Positions 53,292-61,320 are shown, counted from the stretch's first letter. The stretch is DNA of 64,000 bases from Aequorivita aquimaris (GCF_001573155.1 NZ_JRWG01000006.1:62001-126000); one strand, 5' to 3'. Translations and numbers: made by a program. The notes: a model not told the origin generated them from the letters alone.

Positions 53292-54242
53292 TTATTTTTC
53301 GTTATATATATCTTTTCTGAAGTGATCCTCTTCCCCTTCCAAAATCTGTAAATAGCTTTTATAGCGGGACCACGCTATTTCCTCGTTTTCCAACGCCTCC
53401 TTTACCGCACATTGGGGTTCTTCCAAATGAAGGCAATTGTTAAATTTGCAATTTTCCTTCAGCTCAAAAAACTCGGGAAAATAATCACCCAACTCTTCCT
53501 TGTCCATTTCCACCACGCCAAAACCCTTAATTCCGGGCGTATCAATGATTTGTCCGCCAAAGGAAAGATCAAACATCTCAGCAAAAGTAGTTGTGTGCTG
53601 CCCCTGCAAATGTTGTTCAGAAATTTTTGAGGTTTTTAAATCCAGGCCGGGCTCTATGGCGTTGATTAAAGTAGATTTCCCCACGCCGCTGTGGCCCGAA
53701 AACATCGTTACCTTGTCTTTCATTATGGCTTTTACCTTGTCAATATTTTTCCCTGTCACTGCCGAAATCCCAATGCACTCGTACCCTATCTTTCGGTAAA
53801 GCGCTGCAAGGAATTTTATCTCTAATAATTCGTCTTCGTTGTAGGTATCAATTTTATTGAAAAGCAAAACGGCTTTTATGTGATAGGCTTCCGCAGTTAC
53901 CAAAAAACGATCGATAAAAGTGGTGAATGTGGGCGGGTTGTTCAACGTTATAAGCAGAAAAGCAACATCAATATTCGCGGCAATGATGTGAGTTTGTTTG
54001 GAAAGGTTTACAGATTTACGGATGATGTAATTTTCACGTTCGTCAATATGTTTTATCACCCCAACGGTTTCATCGCCTTTTTTTTCAATATCAAAATCTA
54101 CGTGGTCGCCCACGGCAACGGGATTTGTGCTTTTAATACCGCCAATTCGGAATTTCCCCTTTATACGGCAATCGTAAAATGTTCCGTTTTCTGCTTTCAC
54201 GGAATACCAGCTGCCGGTAGATTTATAGACGATGCCTTTCAT
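53292..54242 (-). CDS. rsgA: ribosome small-subunit GTPase RsgA
   Basis: 316-aa circularly permuted GTPase that finishes 30S maturation. An OB fold is at the N-terminus (GIVYKSTGSWYSV...). G4 (NKID) comes before G1 (GHSGVGKSTLINAI) and G3 (DTPGIKGFG), as in all RsgA. A zinc knuckle near the end reads CKFNNCLHLEEPQC. I start at ATG 54242; the longer frame adds five residues. It follows the DAHP synthase gene by about 20 bp. Confidence 0.96.
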   Translation of the reverse strand: MKGIVYKSTGSWYSVKAENGTFYDCRIKGKFRIGGIKSTNPVAVGDHVDFDIEKKGDETVGVIKHIDERENYIIRKSVNLSKQTHIIAANIDVAFLLITLNNPPTFTTFIDRFLVTAEAYHIKAVLLFNKIDTYNEDELLEIKFLAALYRKIGYECIGISAVTGKNIDKVKAIMKDKVTMFSGHSGVGKSTLINAIEPGLDLKTSKISEQHLQGQHTTTFAEMFDLSFGGQIIDTPGIKGFGVVEMDKEELGDYFPEFFELKENCKFNNCLHLEEPQCAVKEALENEEIAWSRYKSYLQILEGEEDHFRKDIYNEK

Positions 54243-54263
54243 CTCGCAAAGTTGCAAAACTTT

Positions 54264-55346
54264 TTACTCATTAATAACCTTTTTCTGATGGTTAATGGAT
54301 TCTTGGTGAATGGCTTTGTAAATTTTCAATACAAATTCTTCACTGAGTTTGTTCTGTTCGCCCTCAAGAATCATACGTCCCAAAACTTCATTCCAACGCT
54401 TTACCTGTAAAATGGCTACATTATTCTTCTTTTTCAAAGCGCCAATTCCGTCAACTATTTTCATCCGTTTGCCCAACATGTCCATAATTTGATCGTCAAT
54501 TAAATCAATCTGCGTGCGCATGGTATTTAATTGATTATTGAATTCGGCTTCGTCCCCTTCCACCTTTCGGATTTTTAGATCAACCGTCATTTTTTCCAAA
54601 GCCAGGGGCGTTATTTGCTGTTTCGCATCGCTCCAAGCATTGTCAGGGTCAAAGTGCGTTTCCACCATCAACCCATCATAATTTAAATCGAGCGCAGTTT
54701 GGCAAAGGTCAAAAATAATATCGCGTTTGCCCGCTATGTGTGAGGGATCCAAAATAAGCGGTAAATCTGGAAATGTGTTTTGAAGGTCTATAGGAATCTG
54801 CCATTCGGGATTGTTGCGATAACGCGTTTTTTCATAAGTAGAAAAGCCGCGGTGGATTACCCCAAGCTTGGTAATTCCGGCGGTATAAAATCGTTCCACA
54901 GCACCCAACCACAACGCCAAATCTGGGTTCACCGGGTTCTTCACCAACACAATTTTATCAGTTCCCTTTACCGCATCTGCAATTTCCTGTACAATAAATG
55001 GCGAAACCGTTGTGCGCGCGCCAATCCACAAAATATCCACATCGTGTTTTAGTGCCAAATCCACATGGTTTGCGTTTGCAACTTCAGTGGTTGTGAGCAA
55101 TCCGGTTTCTTCTTTTGCCCTTTGAAGCCATTTTAGTCCCAAGGCGCCAACGCCCTCAAAATTGCCCGGGCGGGTTCGCGGTTTCCAGATTCCGGACCGT
55201 AGCACCGAGGTGTCTGTATCCTTCAATTGATGCGCTATCTTCAGCAATTGCTCCTCAGTTTCGGCACTGCAAGGCCCCGCAATTACAAGTGGATGGTTTA
55301 ATCCAAAAGCATCTAACCAACTGCGCAGTTCTTTTTTGTTTTCCAT
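54264..55346 (-). CDS. bifunctional DAHP synthase/chorismate mutase
   Basis: 360 aa. Residues about 1-265 are a type I-beta 3-deoxy-7-phosphoheptulonate synthase: PLVIAGPCSAETEEQ, SVLRSGIWKPRTRPGNFEG, then DILWIGARTTVSPFIVQEIADA and LILDPSHIAGKRD. Residues about 275-350 are an AroQ-type chorismate mutase (MRTQIDLIDDQIMDMLGKRMKIVDGIGALKKK). It catalyses the first step and the Phe/Tyr branch point of aromatic synthesis. The fusion usually lets prephenate or aromatic products control the synthase. A leader ORF with Trp codons and a terminator precede it. Confidence 0.96.
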   Translation of the reverse strand: MENKKELRSWLDAFGLNHPLVIAGPCSAETEEQLLKIAHQLKDTDTSVLRSGIWKPRTRPGNFEGVGALGLKWLQRAKEETGLLTTTEVANANHVDLALKHDVDILWIGARTTVSPFIVQEIADAVKGTDKIVLVKNPVNPDLALWLGAVERFYTAGITKLGVIHRGFSTYEKTRYRNNPEWQIPIDLQNTFPDLPLILDPSHIAGKRDIIFDLCQTALDLNYDGLMVETHFDPDNAWSDAKQQITPLALEKMTVDLKIRKVEGDEAEFNNQLNTMRTQIDLIDDQIMDMLGKRMKIVDGIGALKKKNNVAILQVKRWNEVLGRMILEGEQNKLSEEFVLKIYKAIHQESINHQKKVINE

Positions 55347-55360
55347 AAAGTCAATTTCAT

Positions 55361-55386
55361 AAAAAAAGCCCCAATATGGGACTTTT
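55361..55386 (-). terminator. leader terminator (attenuator) of the DAHP synthase gene
   Basis: On the minus strand AAAAGTCCC / GGGGCTTTT (one T-G pair) with loop ATATT is followed by T7. It ends 15 bp before the DAHP synthase ATG and so would cut off that transcript unless the stem is prevented from forming. Confidence 0.85.
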
Positions 55387-55417
55387 CAAAAGTATATTTT
55401 AAAATACAATAATCCCA
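55377..55417 (-). promoter_or_regulatory. antiterminator of the DAHP synthase leader
   Basis: TGGGATT (55417-55411), immediately after the leader-peptide stop codon, can pair with AGTCCCA (55383-55377), giving 7 bp with one wobble. The second arm is the same sequence used by the terminator, so the two structures exclude one another. An AT-rich self-complementary stretch (GTATTTTAAAATATAC) lies between. Confidence 0.65.
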
Positions 55418-55418
55418 A

Positions 55419-55484
55419 TTAGCGAATGTTTTGGAACATATGCCACCAAGCCTTGGAAAAATTGTAAATAGGTTTCATAATCAT
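55419..55484 (-). CDS. aromatic leader peptide (tandem Trp) of the DAHP synthase gene
   Basis: A 21-codon frame, or 19 codons if the second ATG at 55478 is used, lies about 70 bp before the DAHP synthase gene. It reads MIM, KPIYNFSKA, WWHMFQNIR, then TAA. It holds two adjacent Trp codons (TGG TGG) plus one Tyr and two Phe, a strong excess of aromatic residues for so short a frame. The stop codon touches the antiterminator arm. A ribosome stalled at Trp would leave that arm free, while one reaching the stop would cover it. A near-consensus -7 box, TACTTTAG (55497-55490), lies just upstream, so the transcript leader may be very short. Confidence 0.8.
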   Translation of the reverse strand: MIMKPIYNFSKAWWHMFQNIR

Positions 55485-55576
55485 AGCCGCTAAAGTAGCC
55501 AATAATTGTGAGCTGGAAAACGTTTTATGAAAAATTTTAAATCGCGAAGTGGAAACACTTCAGAAGAAAATTTATG

Positions 55577-55584
55577 TAGTTTTG
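55577..55584 (+). promoter_or_regulatory. -7 box of gldA
   Basis: TAGTTTTG, 13 bp before the gldA ATG, in the divergent gap with the DAHP synthase leader. Confidence 0.5.
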
Positions 55585-55597
55585 CTATTCTGAAAAT

Positions 55598-56497
55598 ATG
55601 TCGATACAAGTAGAAAATATAACCAAAACCTACGGCGAACAAAAAGCGCTGAACAAGGTTTCCTTCACCATTGAAAAAGGAGAAATCGTGGGGTTTCTGG
55701 GCCCGAACGGCGCCGGAAAATCTACAATGATGAAAATTTTGACCACCTTTCTTCCCGCTTCGGAAGGCGTGGCGATCGTGAATGGTTTTGAAGTAACCAA
55801 GGATGCTATTTCCGTAAAAAGAAGCGTTGGCTATCTGCCGGAACACAACCCGCTTTATTTGGATATGTACGTTCGCGAATATCTTCTTTTTAATGCCGGA
55901 ATTTATAATATTCCCAAAACGGAAGTTGAAAGTGTTATTGAAAAAACCGGTTTAACGCCCGAAGCGAACAAAAAAATAGGCCAACTTTCAAAAGGGTATC
56001 GCCAACGCGTTGGGCTTGCAAATGCGCTGTTGCACGACCCCGAAGTCTTGGTTTTGGATGAACCAACTACCGGTTTGGACCCAAATCAATTGATTGAAAT
56101 CCGTCAGCTTATAAAAAACGTGGGAAAGGAAAAAACGGTTTTGCTTTCCACTCACATCATGCAGGAAGTGGAAGCCATTTGCAATCGCGTAATAATTATA
56201 AACAAAGGTGAAATAGTGCTCGATAAAAAACTTTCAGATTTAAAAAATAATCAGCAACAGATTATTGAAGTGGAATTTGATTATCGCGTGGAAGAAGTAG
56301 CATTACAACATCTTCCGAAGATTCAAAAAGTTGAAAATTCCATCGGTTTTGTGTATCAGCTTTACTTTGAAACCGAACAGGATATGCGCGGAAAGGTCTT
56401 CGATTTTGCACACGATAATGGCTTAAAAATACTTCAGCTCCACCAAAAAAATACAACGCTCGAAAAATTGTTTTCTGAATTGACTATTCAAAAATAA
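55598..56497 (+). CDS. gldA: gliding motility ABC transporter ATP-binding protein GldA
   Basis: 299-aa ATPase. Walker A is GPNGAGKST at 35-43, the Q-loop region is YLPEHNPLYLDMYVREYL, the signature is LSKGYRQRVGLANALL, Walker B is VLVLDEPTTGLDP, and the switch His is in STHIMQEVEAICN. The YLPEHNPLY block and the C-terminal extension match GldA of gliding flavobacteria, which works with membrane proteins GldF and GldG. Those genes are not here. Its last 14 bp overlap the convergent lipoprotein gene. Confidence 0.9.
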   Translation: MSIQVENITKTYGEQKALNKVSFTIEKGEIVGFLGPNGAGKSTMMKILTTFLPASEGVAIVNGFEVTKDAISVKRSVGYLPEHNPLYLDMYVREYLLFNAGIYNIPKTEVESVIEKTGLTPEANKKIGQLSKGYRQRVGLANALLHDPEVLVLDEPTTGLDPNQLIEIRQLIKNVGKEKTVLLSTHIMQEVEAICNRVIIINKGEIVLDKKLSDLKNNQQQIIEVEFDYRVEEVALQHLPKIQKVENSIGFVYQLYFETEQDMRGKVFDFAHDNGLKILQLHQKNTTLEKLFSELTIQK

Positions 56498-57233
56498 GTT
56501 TTCCACGATACAATTCCTCGACCTCAACGATTGCGGGCCTATTTTTTGAAATCACATTGCCCAAACTCACAATTTTTCCACGAATGGCCAATTGTGGATT
56601 TACAACCATTTCGCCTGTACTTCGGTGATAAACATACAGGTTCTGTACGGTTAAATTTTCAGCAAAAATCCTGCAATCGCCTGCGTAGAGCCCAAAATTG
56701 GTATTTGTCGCACTTCCCTTTAAATAAAACTTGGACAGACCATTGGCCACGACGCTTAAACTCTGAACATCCAAATTCAATTTAAAATCGCCGTCAATGT
56801 GATACTGATCCTCGTTTTGCTGATCTTCAGACAAAAGCGTTAATGACGGGTAGCGAAGCACGCCGATACTTTCAATGGCATAACCAGTGCTACTGCGTAT
56901 TTCGGTTATATTTGGAGATGTAATATATATTTTGGTTATTTCGTAATCGCGGACCAAATTGCAACTGTTGTTATTGTGAATTTCAAGTCTACCATCGGTT
57001 ACGGTAACTTCTACATCATTCATAAGGCTTTCTCCTGTTTCAATAACCACTTTTTGCTCTTCACCCTGTTGAATAAATACCTTGGTACGCTCCCAAACCA
57101 ATATTTTAGTAAAGGGCGGCACTGTAACTTCGTTTTGTACGATAGTTCCAGCATTCTGAATACAATCCCAACTCGACTCTGAATTACAGCCCGTAAAAAT
57201 CAAAACCAATATGCAGTAAAATACGTTTTTCAT
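56484..57233 (-). CDS. GIN-domain (DUF2807) lipoprotein, copy A
   Basis: 249-aa lipoprotein (MKNVFYCILVLIFTGC, Cys16) with the GIN/DUF2807 beta-helix domain: FTKILVWERTKVFIQQGEEQKVVIETGESLMNDVEVTV, then NLSKFYLKGSATN-type repeats. These domains form parallel beta-helices of unknown role. A Ser-Ser-Trp-Asp-Cys-Ile-Gln segment follows the lipidated Cys and is shared with the copy at 58399. It forms a pair with the barrel protein upstream and is the last gene of its operon. Confidence 0.85.
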   Translation of the reverse strand: MKNVFYCILVLIFTGCNSESSWDCIQNAGTIVQNEVTVPPFTKILVWERTKVFIQQGEEQKVVIETGESLMNDVEVTVTDGRLEIHNNNSCNLVRDYEITKIYITSPNITEIRSSTGYAIESIGVLRYPSLTLLSEDQQNEDQYHIDGDFKLNLDVQSLSVVANGLSKFYLKGSATNTNFGLYAGDCRIFAENLTVQNLYVYHRSTGEMVVNPQLAIRGKIVSLGNVISKNRPAIVEVEELYRGKLIFE

Positions 57234-57261
57234 AATCTTTTTCTGAAATTTTCAGAATTTT

Positions 57262-58371
57262 TTACAATCTGTAACCTACACCAAACTCAACTGCTTCCGC
57301 TTTTGCCCAATGTGCATGAACGCTTATGGCGGCAAAAATTTTATCGTTGAAAAAATATCGTTTAAGCCCTAAACGGTTATAAATACGGTTTTCAAATTCA
57401 TAAGGCCAATATACATAATAACCCAACTGCGAAATAAACGCAACTTTATTAAAACGCCATTCGTGGCCCACAAAAACCCCAACGCGTTTATAATCTTCAT
57501 CGCCCGAAAGTCCGTCTTCGGGGTAAGCAATGGAGCGATAGTTGATCAATTCCTTTAAAAAAGTAGAAAAGAAAACATCTACCCCAGCGGTAAAGGTGCT
57601 TTTATAGTTAATGCGTTTGTCCACAAAAGCTGAAATCACATAAAACGGCTCCTGCCCTAACCCTACTACATCGCTTTCATTTATACCTGTTCTAAAAGCA
57701 AGGTTGTATTTAAACCTTTCTGCGTGGGTTTTGCTGAGCGAATCTTCTTTATGAATGTATTCTGGAAATTCCTTATAATCCAATTGATAACTTACCCCTG
57801 CATTTAACAAAAATGAATTAGTACTGTTGTTCGGAGCTTTAAAATTGGCATTGCTATAGTGGATAACCGTAAAACCTGCGTGAAGGCCCAGCCCCTTCCA
57901 AATGTTTTCACGCACAAAATTTCCTTTTAAAATAGTTGTACTCAATAAATGTGTGCCATAAGCATTGTTGATGTAATTTGTTTCCTGATCATAAGGGATT
58001 GCAGAATATGCAATTCCCTGCCCCACGCTCAGCATAAGGTGTCTTTTTAAAAAATACCAGTTCATATGACCATAGGCCCCAATTACATTTCCCAAATACT
58101 CGTTGTGCATATTTTGATATGCGAGTGTAAAACCCCAATCGGGATAATTATAACGGCGTTCCCATTCGTTAAACCCATAAGTTTTTCGATTAAAGGAAAG
58201 AATAAAACCTGTGGGATGCCCGGTAATTAAGTGCTCAATATCCGGATTGTGCTCCAGAATACTTCCGTAGAAAAAATCTGCCTCCAGTGAAATTGGTTTC
58301 AATTCTTCTTCTTGGGAAAAAAGCGAAAGACTTATAAATAGGACTGAAATTACGGAAAGAAAGTGCTTCAT
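57262..58371 (-). CDS. PagL-like acyloxyacyl hydrolase barrel protein, copy A
   Basis: 369-aa outer-membrane protein with signal MKHFLSVISVLFISLSLFS. The barrel strands and the active-site-like block VIHYSNANFKAPNNSTNSF match PagL-type lipid A 3-O-deacylases, where His and Ser of His-x-Ser act in catalysis. This version is about twice the size of PagL, as usual for the Bacteroidota group. Lipid A deacylation is a family-based inference. It precedes the GIN lipoprotein by 28 bp. Confidence 0.82.
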   Translation of the reverse strand: MKHFLSVISVLFISLSLFSQEEELKPISLEADFFYGSILEHNPDIEHLITGHPTGFILSFNRKTYGFNEWERRYNYPDWGFTLAYQNMHNEYLGNVIGAYGHMNWYFLKRHLMLSVGQGIAYSAIPYDQETNYINNAYGTHLLSTTILKGNFVRENIWKGLGLHAGFTVIHYSNANFKAPNNSTNSFLLNAGVSYQLDYKEFPEYIHKEDSLSKTHAERFKYNLAFRTGINESDVVGLGQEPFYVISAFVDKRINYKSTFTAGVDVFFSTFLKELINYRSIAYPEDGLSGDEDYKRVGVFVGHEWRFNKVAFISQLGYYVYWPYEFENRIYNRLGLKRYFFNDKIFAAISVHAHWAKAEAVEFGVGYRL

Positions 58372-58398
58372 ATTTTTTTCAACGCCCGTAAAGATAAA

Positions 58399-59151
58399 CT
58401 AATCTTCAAATAATAGCCTGCCCGTGAATAATTCTTTTACATCTACCAGCGGAGGGCGGTTGTGGCTGATAATATCGCCCGTGGCCACGATTTTTCCGAC
58501 GATACTTTGCTGCGGATTTACTATCATTTTGTTCGCACTTCTTTGAAAAACAGTGAGTTCATCCATTGCGAAATTTTCTCCTTCAAACCGCGGCATTTCG
58601 TCTGCAAAACTAAGATTGGCTTTATCAGCGGTGCCCGTAATATAAAAAACACTTTGGCCGTTGGCACTAACGCGGAAATCTTCACAAACAAGGTTCAAAT
58701 AAAAATCGCCGCTCTTTCTGATGGTTTCCGGGCCGGCCGTGGTGTTACTAACCAAAGTGAGTTGCGGAAAGTTCAATATTCCTTCGCCAATCACATCGAA
58801 AGCCGAGCTATTCCTGATTTCGGTGAGGTTCGGCACGGTTACAAAAACTTTCGTGATTCCGTAATCGCGGACCAAATTGCAAGTATTATTATCTTTCACC
58901 ACCAAAGTATTTTCTTCAACACTTACGGAAATATCGCTTATAAGGTTTTCGCCGGTTTCAAGAATTATTTCTGTTGAATCGCCCTGCTTCAAATATAAAG
59001 TCACATCGTCCTCAATCCTGATTTTTGTAAAATCTGAAACAAAATATTCTTTGGAAATTGAATCTCCTGCCACTTGCACACAATCCCAACCGTTTTCGGA
59101 ATCGCACGAAAACAGCAAAAAAACCAAGCCAGCAAAAAATAACTTCTTCAT
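58399..59151 (-). CDS. GIN-domain (DUF2807) lipoprotein, copy B
   Basis: 250-aa lipoprotein (MKKLFFAGLVFLLFSC, Cys16), a clear paralogue of the protein at 56484. The shared blocks are WDCVQVAGDSISKEYFVSDFTKIRIEDDVTLYLKQGDSTEIILETGENLISD, NNTCNLVRDYGITKVFVTVPNLTEIRNSS and a C-terminal RPPLVDVKELFTGRLLFE. The two differ by many substitutions, so the duplication is old. It sits 3 bp after a second PagL-like gene. Confidence 0.85.
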   Translation of the reverse strand: MKKLFFAGLVFLLFSCDSENGWDCVQVAGDSISKEYFVSDFTKIRIEDDVTLYLKQGDSTEIILETGENLISDISVSVEENTLVVKDNNTCNLVRDYGITKVFVTVPNLTEIRNSSAFDVIGEGILNFPQLTLVSNTTAGPETIRKSGDFYLNLVCEDFRVSANGQSVFYITGTADKANLSFADEMPRFEGENFAMDELTVFQRSANKMIVNPQQSIVGKIVATGDIISHNRPPLVDVKELFTGRLLFED

Positions 59152-59154
59152 AAT

Positions 59155-60249
59155 CTATATTCTAATTCCCACGCCAAACTCCACGCCTTCCACTTTCGCA
59201 CCGTGCGATTTTAGAGTAATTGCGCTGAAAAGTTTTTCGGTTAAATAATATTTCAGACCTGCCCGAAAATACGTTCTTCCTTCAAAATCGTAGGGATAAT
59301 ATACATAATAGCCAACTTGTGAAACTACTGCCAATTTATTGATATGAAGTTCGTGCCCCGCAAAAATGCCGACGCGTTTAAAATCCTCATCGCCTTTAAT
59401 GCCCATATTTGGAAAAGCAATGGAAAGGTATTCTATTTCCTTTTTCAGAAATGGCAAATAGAAAAAATCCGCACCCAACTGAAGCGTACTTTTATAGCTC
59501 AACCGCTTGTCCGCAAAGGCCGAAACCACAAAAAACGGATGCTGCCCGAGGTTTAAATAATCGCTCTCGTTCAACCCGCCGCGAAGCACAAAGTTGTATT
59601 TTATAGGTTCCGAAATTTTCTTGGGAATGGAATCGGTAATGTATTCAGAATTCCTTTCATCAGCAACTGAATATTGCACGCCCACATTTAAAGTGAAAGC
59701 ATTCGTACTCGAATTTGGCGCCTTAAAATTTCCGTTGGAATAATGCACCAAAGCAATTCCAGCCTGCACCCCGAAGTTTTTGAAGAGATTTTGTTTGTTG
59801 TAATTCAGCATCAAATAGGTTGAACTCAACAAACGTGTGCCGTAAGCGTTGTTTTTGAAATTGGTCTCCAAATCGAACGGATTGGTGTTATAGGCAATAC
59901 CCTGCCCTATTCGGAAGAAAAGATTTCGTTTTAAAAAGTAAAAATTGAAATGCCCGTACAGCCCATAATTCTCACCCAAAACATCATAATTTGCATTTTG
60001 GTGCACAAATGAAAACCCCCAATCAGGGTAATTGTATTCCTGCTGCCAACGCTCGGCTCCATGGGTTTTTCGGTTAAAACCAATTATAAAACCATCGGGA
60101 TGCGCTTTCACCAAATGTGAAATATCCTTGTTATGCCGAAGAATGGTTCCGTAGAAATAATTGGCGTCCACGAAAAAATCCTTGTTTTTTTCCTGTGAAA
60201 AAACAAAAGGAGTTGTGAGAAAAAACACCAAAAACGCAATTCGGGACAT
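59155..60249 (-). CDS. PagL-like acyloxyacyl hydrolase barrel protein, copy B
   Basis: 364-aa paralogue of the protein at 57262, with signal MSRIAFLVFFLTTPFVFS and the HYSNGNFKAPNSSTNAF block. Shared landmarks include GFIIGFNRKTHG, NYPDWGFSFVHQN, GIAYNTNPFDLETNFKNNAYGTRLLSS and the barrel end EGVEFGVGIRI. I start at ATG 60249 because the longest frame adds six residues before the signal. It lies 20 bp after metF, so lipid-A-like genes and methionine genes share a strand and possibly a transcript. Confidence 0.82.
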   Translation of the reverse strand: MSRIAFLVFFLTTPFVFSQEKNKDFFVDANYFYGTILRHNKDISHLVKAHPDGFIIGFNRKTHGAERWQQEYNYPDWGFSFVHQNANYDVLGENYGLYGHFNFYFLKRNLFFRIGQGIAYNTNPFDLETNFKNNAYGTRLLSSTYLMLNYNKQNLFKNFGVQAGIALVHYSNGNFKAPNSSTNAFTLNVGVQYSVADERNSEYITDSIPKKISEPIKYNFVLRGGLNESDYLNLGQHPFFVVSAFADKRLSYKSTLQLGADFFYLPFLKKEIEYLSIAFPNMGIKGDEDFKRVGIFAGHELHINKLAVVSQVGYYVYYPYDFEGRTYFRAGLKYYLTEKLFSAITLKSHGAKVEGVEFGVGIRI

Positions 60250-60269
60250 CGCCGCAAAATAAAGCAATC

Positions 60270-61226
60270 TTAAAATATCTGCGAAGCGATTTCCTTAATA
60301 TTGCTGCTTTTTCCCATTGAATAGTAGTGAAGAAAGGGCACGCCGGCTTTTACAAGTTCCTTACTTTGCTGTACGCACCAATCAATCCCAATCTGCCGAA
60401 CAGCCTTATTATCCCTGGCTTTCACCACTTCCATCACCAGCGCATCGGGCAAATCTACTTTGAATCTGTGGGGAATTAGGTTGAGATGCGATTTTACCGC
60501 AATGGGTTTCAAACCCGGAATAATGGGCACTGTAATCCCTTCTGCCCTACATTTTTCAACAAACTTGAAGTATTTTTCATTGTCGAAAAACATTTGGGTA
60601 ACGATGTATTCCGCACCGTTTTTTATTTTCTTTTTTAGGAAATGGATATCGCTCTCGCTGCTCGGGGCTTCCATATGTTTTTCGGGATATCCGGCCACGC
60701 CCACACAAAAATCCGTCGGGAAAGTATGTTGAAGCTCGTCATCCAAATAGGTTCCTTTATTTAAAGCATTTATTTGCAAAACAAGATCGCAAGCGTATTT
60801 GTGCCCGTTTTTTTCGGGCGTGAAATAGGTCTCACTTTTTACCGCATCGCCACGCAGGGCCATCACGTTGTCTATCCCCAAAAACTGAAGGTCTATTAAA
60901 AAATTTTCGGTTTCCTCTTTTGAAAAACCCCCGCAAAGAATGTGGGGTACGGCATCTACCTCATATCGGTTTTGGATTGCAGCGCAAATTCCCACCGTTC
61001 CGGGGCGCTTTCGCACGATTTTCTTTTCGATCAACCCGTTGTCCAATTCCTTAAAAACATATTCCTCCCGATGATAGGTAACGTTTATATAGGGCGGGTT
61101 GAAATCCATCAACGGGTCAATATTCTCGAAAATGGAATGTATGTTTTCACCTTTTAAAGGAGGTAAAATCTCGAACGAAAACTGTGTTTTTCCGTTGCCG
61201 TTTTTTATGTGGTCTGTTACTTTCAT
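60270..61226 (-). CDS. metF: methylenetetrahydrofolate reductase MetF
   Basis: 318-aa flavoprotein that makes 5-methyl-tetrahydrofolate, the methyl donor for MetH. QFSFEILPPLKGENIHSIFENID opens, then NVTYHREEYVFKE, VPHILCGGFSKEETENFLIDLQFLGIDNVMALRGD (the folate/FAD block) and GVAGYPEKHMEAPSSESDIHFLKKKIKNGAEYIVTQMFFDN. It is immediately downstream of split metH, with GC-rich hairpins between. One of them ends 5 bp before its ATG. Confidence 0.96.
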   Translation of the reverse strand: MKVTDHIKNGNGKTQFSFEILPPLKGENIHSIFENIDPLMDFNPPYINVTYHREEYVFKELDNGLIEKKIVRKRPGTVGICAAIQNRYEVDAVPHILCGGFSKEETENFLIDLQFLGIDNVMALRGDAVKSETYFTPEKNGHKYACDLVLQINALNKGTYLDDELQHTFPTDFCVGVAGYPEKHMEAPSSESDIHFLKKKIKNGAEYIVTQMFFDNEKYFKFVEKCRAEGITVPIIPGLKPIAVKSHLNLIPHRFKVDLPDALVMEVVKARDNKAVRQIGIDWCVQQSKELVKAGVPFLHYYSMGKSSNIKEIASQIF

Positions 61227-61231
61227 ATTCC

Positions 61232-61251
61232 ATACCCGCGAAGGCGGGTAT
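61232..61251. repeat. hairpin ATACCCGC-GAAG-GCGGGTAT at the metF start
   Basis: A perfect 8-bp stem with a 4-nt loop whose near edge is 5 bp from the metF ATG. It could hinder ribosome loading, or it may be a dispersed repeat unit. Confidence 0.7.
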
Positions 61252-61283
61252 CTTATTATTTATTGTTATTATTTATTTTTTCA

Positions 61284-61320
61284 CAAAAAGTCCCCCTTCG
61301 GGGGATTTAGGGGGCTTCTG
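61284..61320 (-). terminator. GC-rich hairpin repeat overlapping the metH stop
   Basis: On the minus strand TCCCCC-GAA-GGGGGA is followed by CTTTTTG. The left flank contains the last metH codons and its TAA. It looks like a weak terminator made from a dispersed repeat (GCCCCCTAAATCCCCCGAA). Confidence 0.5.

Noticed and set aside
55490-55846. 118-codon minus-strand frame across the gldA start
   Set aside because: It is antisense to the well-supported gldA gene, with Phe/His-rich composition typical of shadow frames. The true minus-strand signal in this area is the short leader frame at 55419-55484.
61227-61306. SAM or cobalamin riboswitch before metF
   Set aside because: The gap is only 80 bp and holds two simple hairpins and a poly-A/T stretch. 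None of the conserved cores I know are present.
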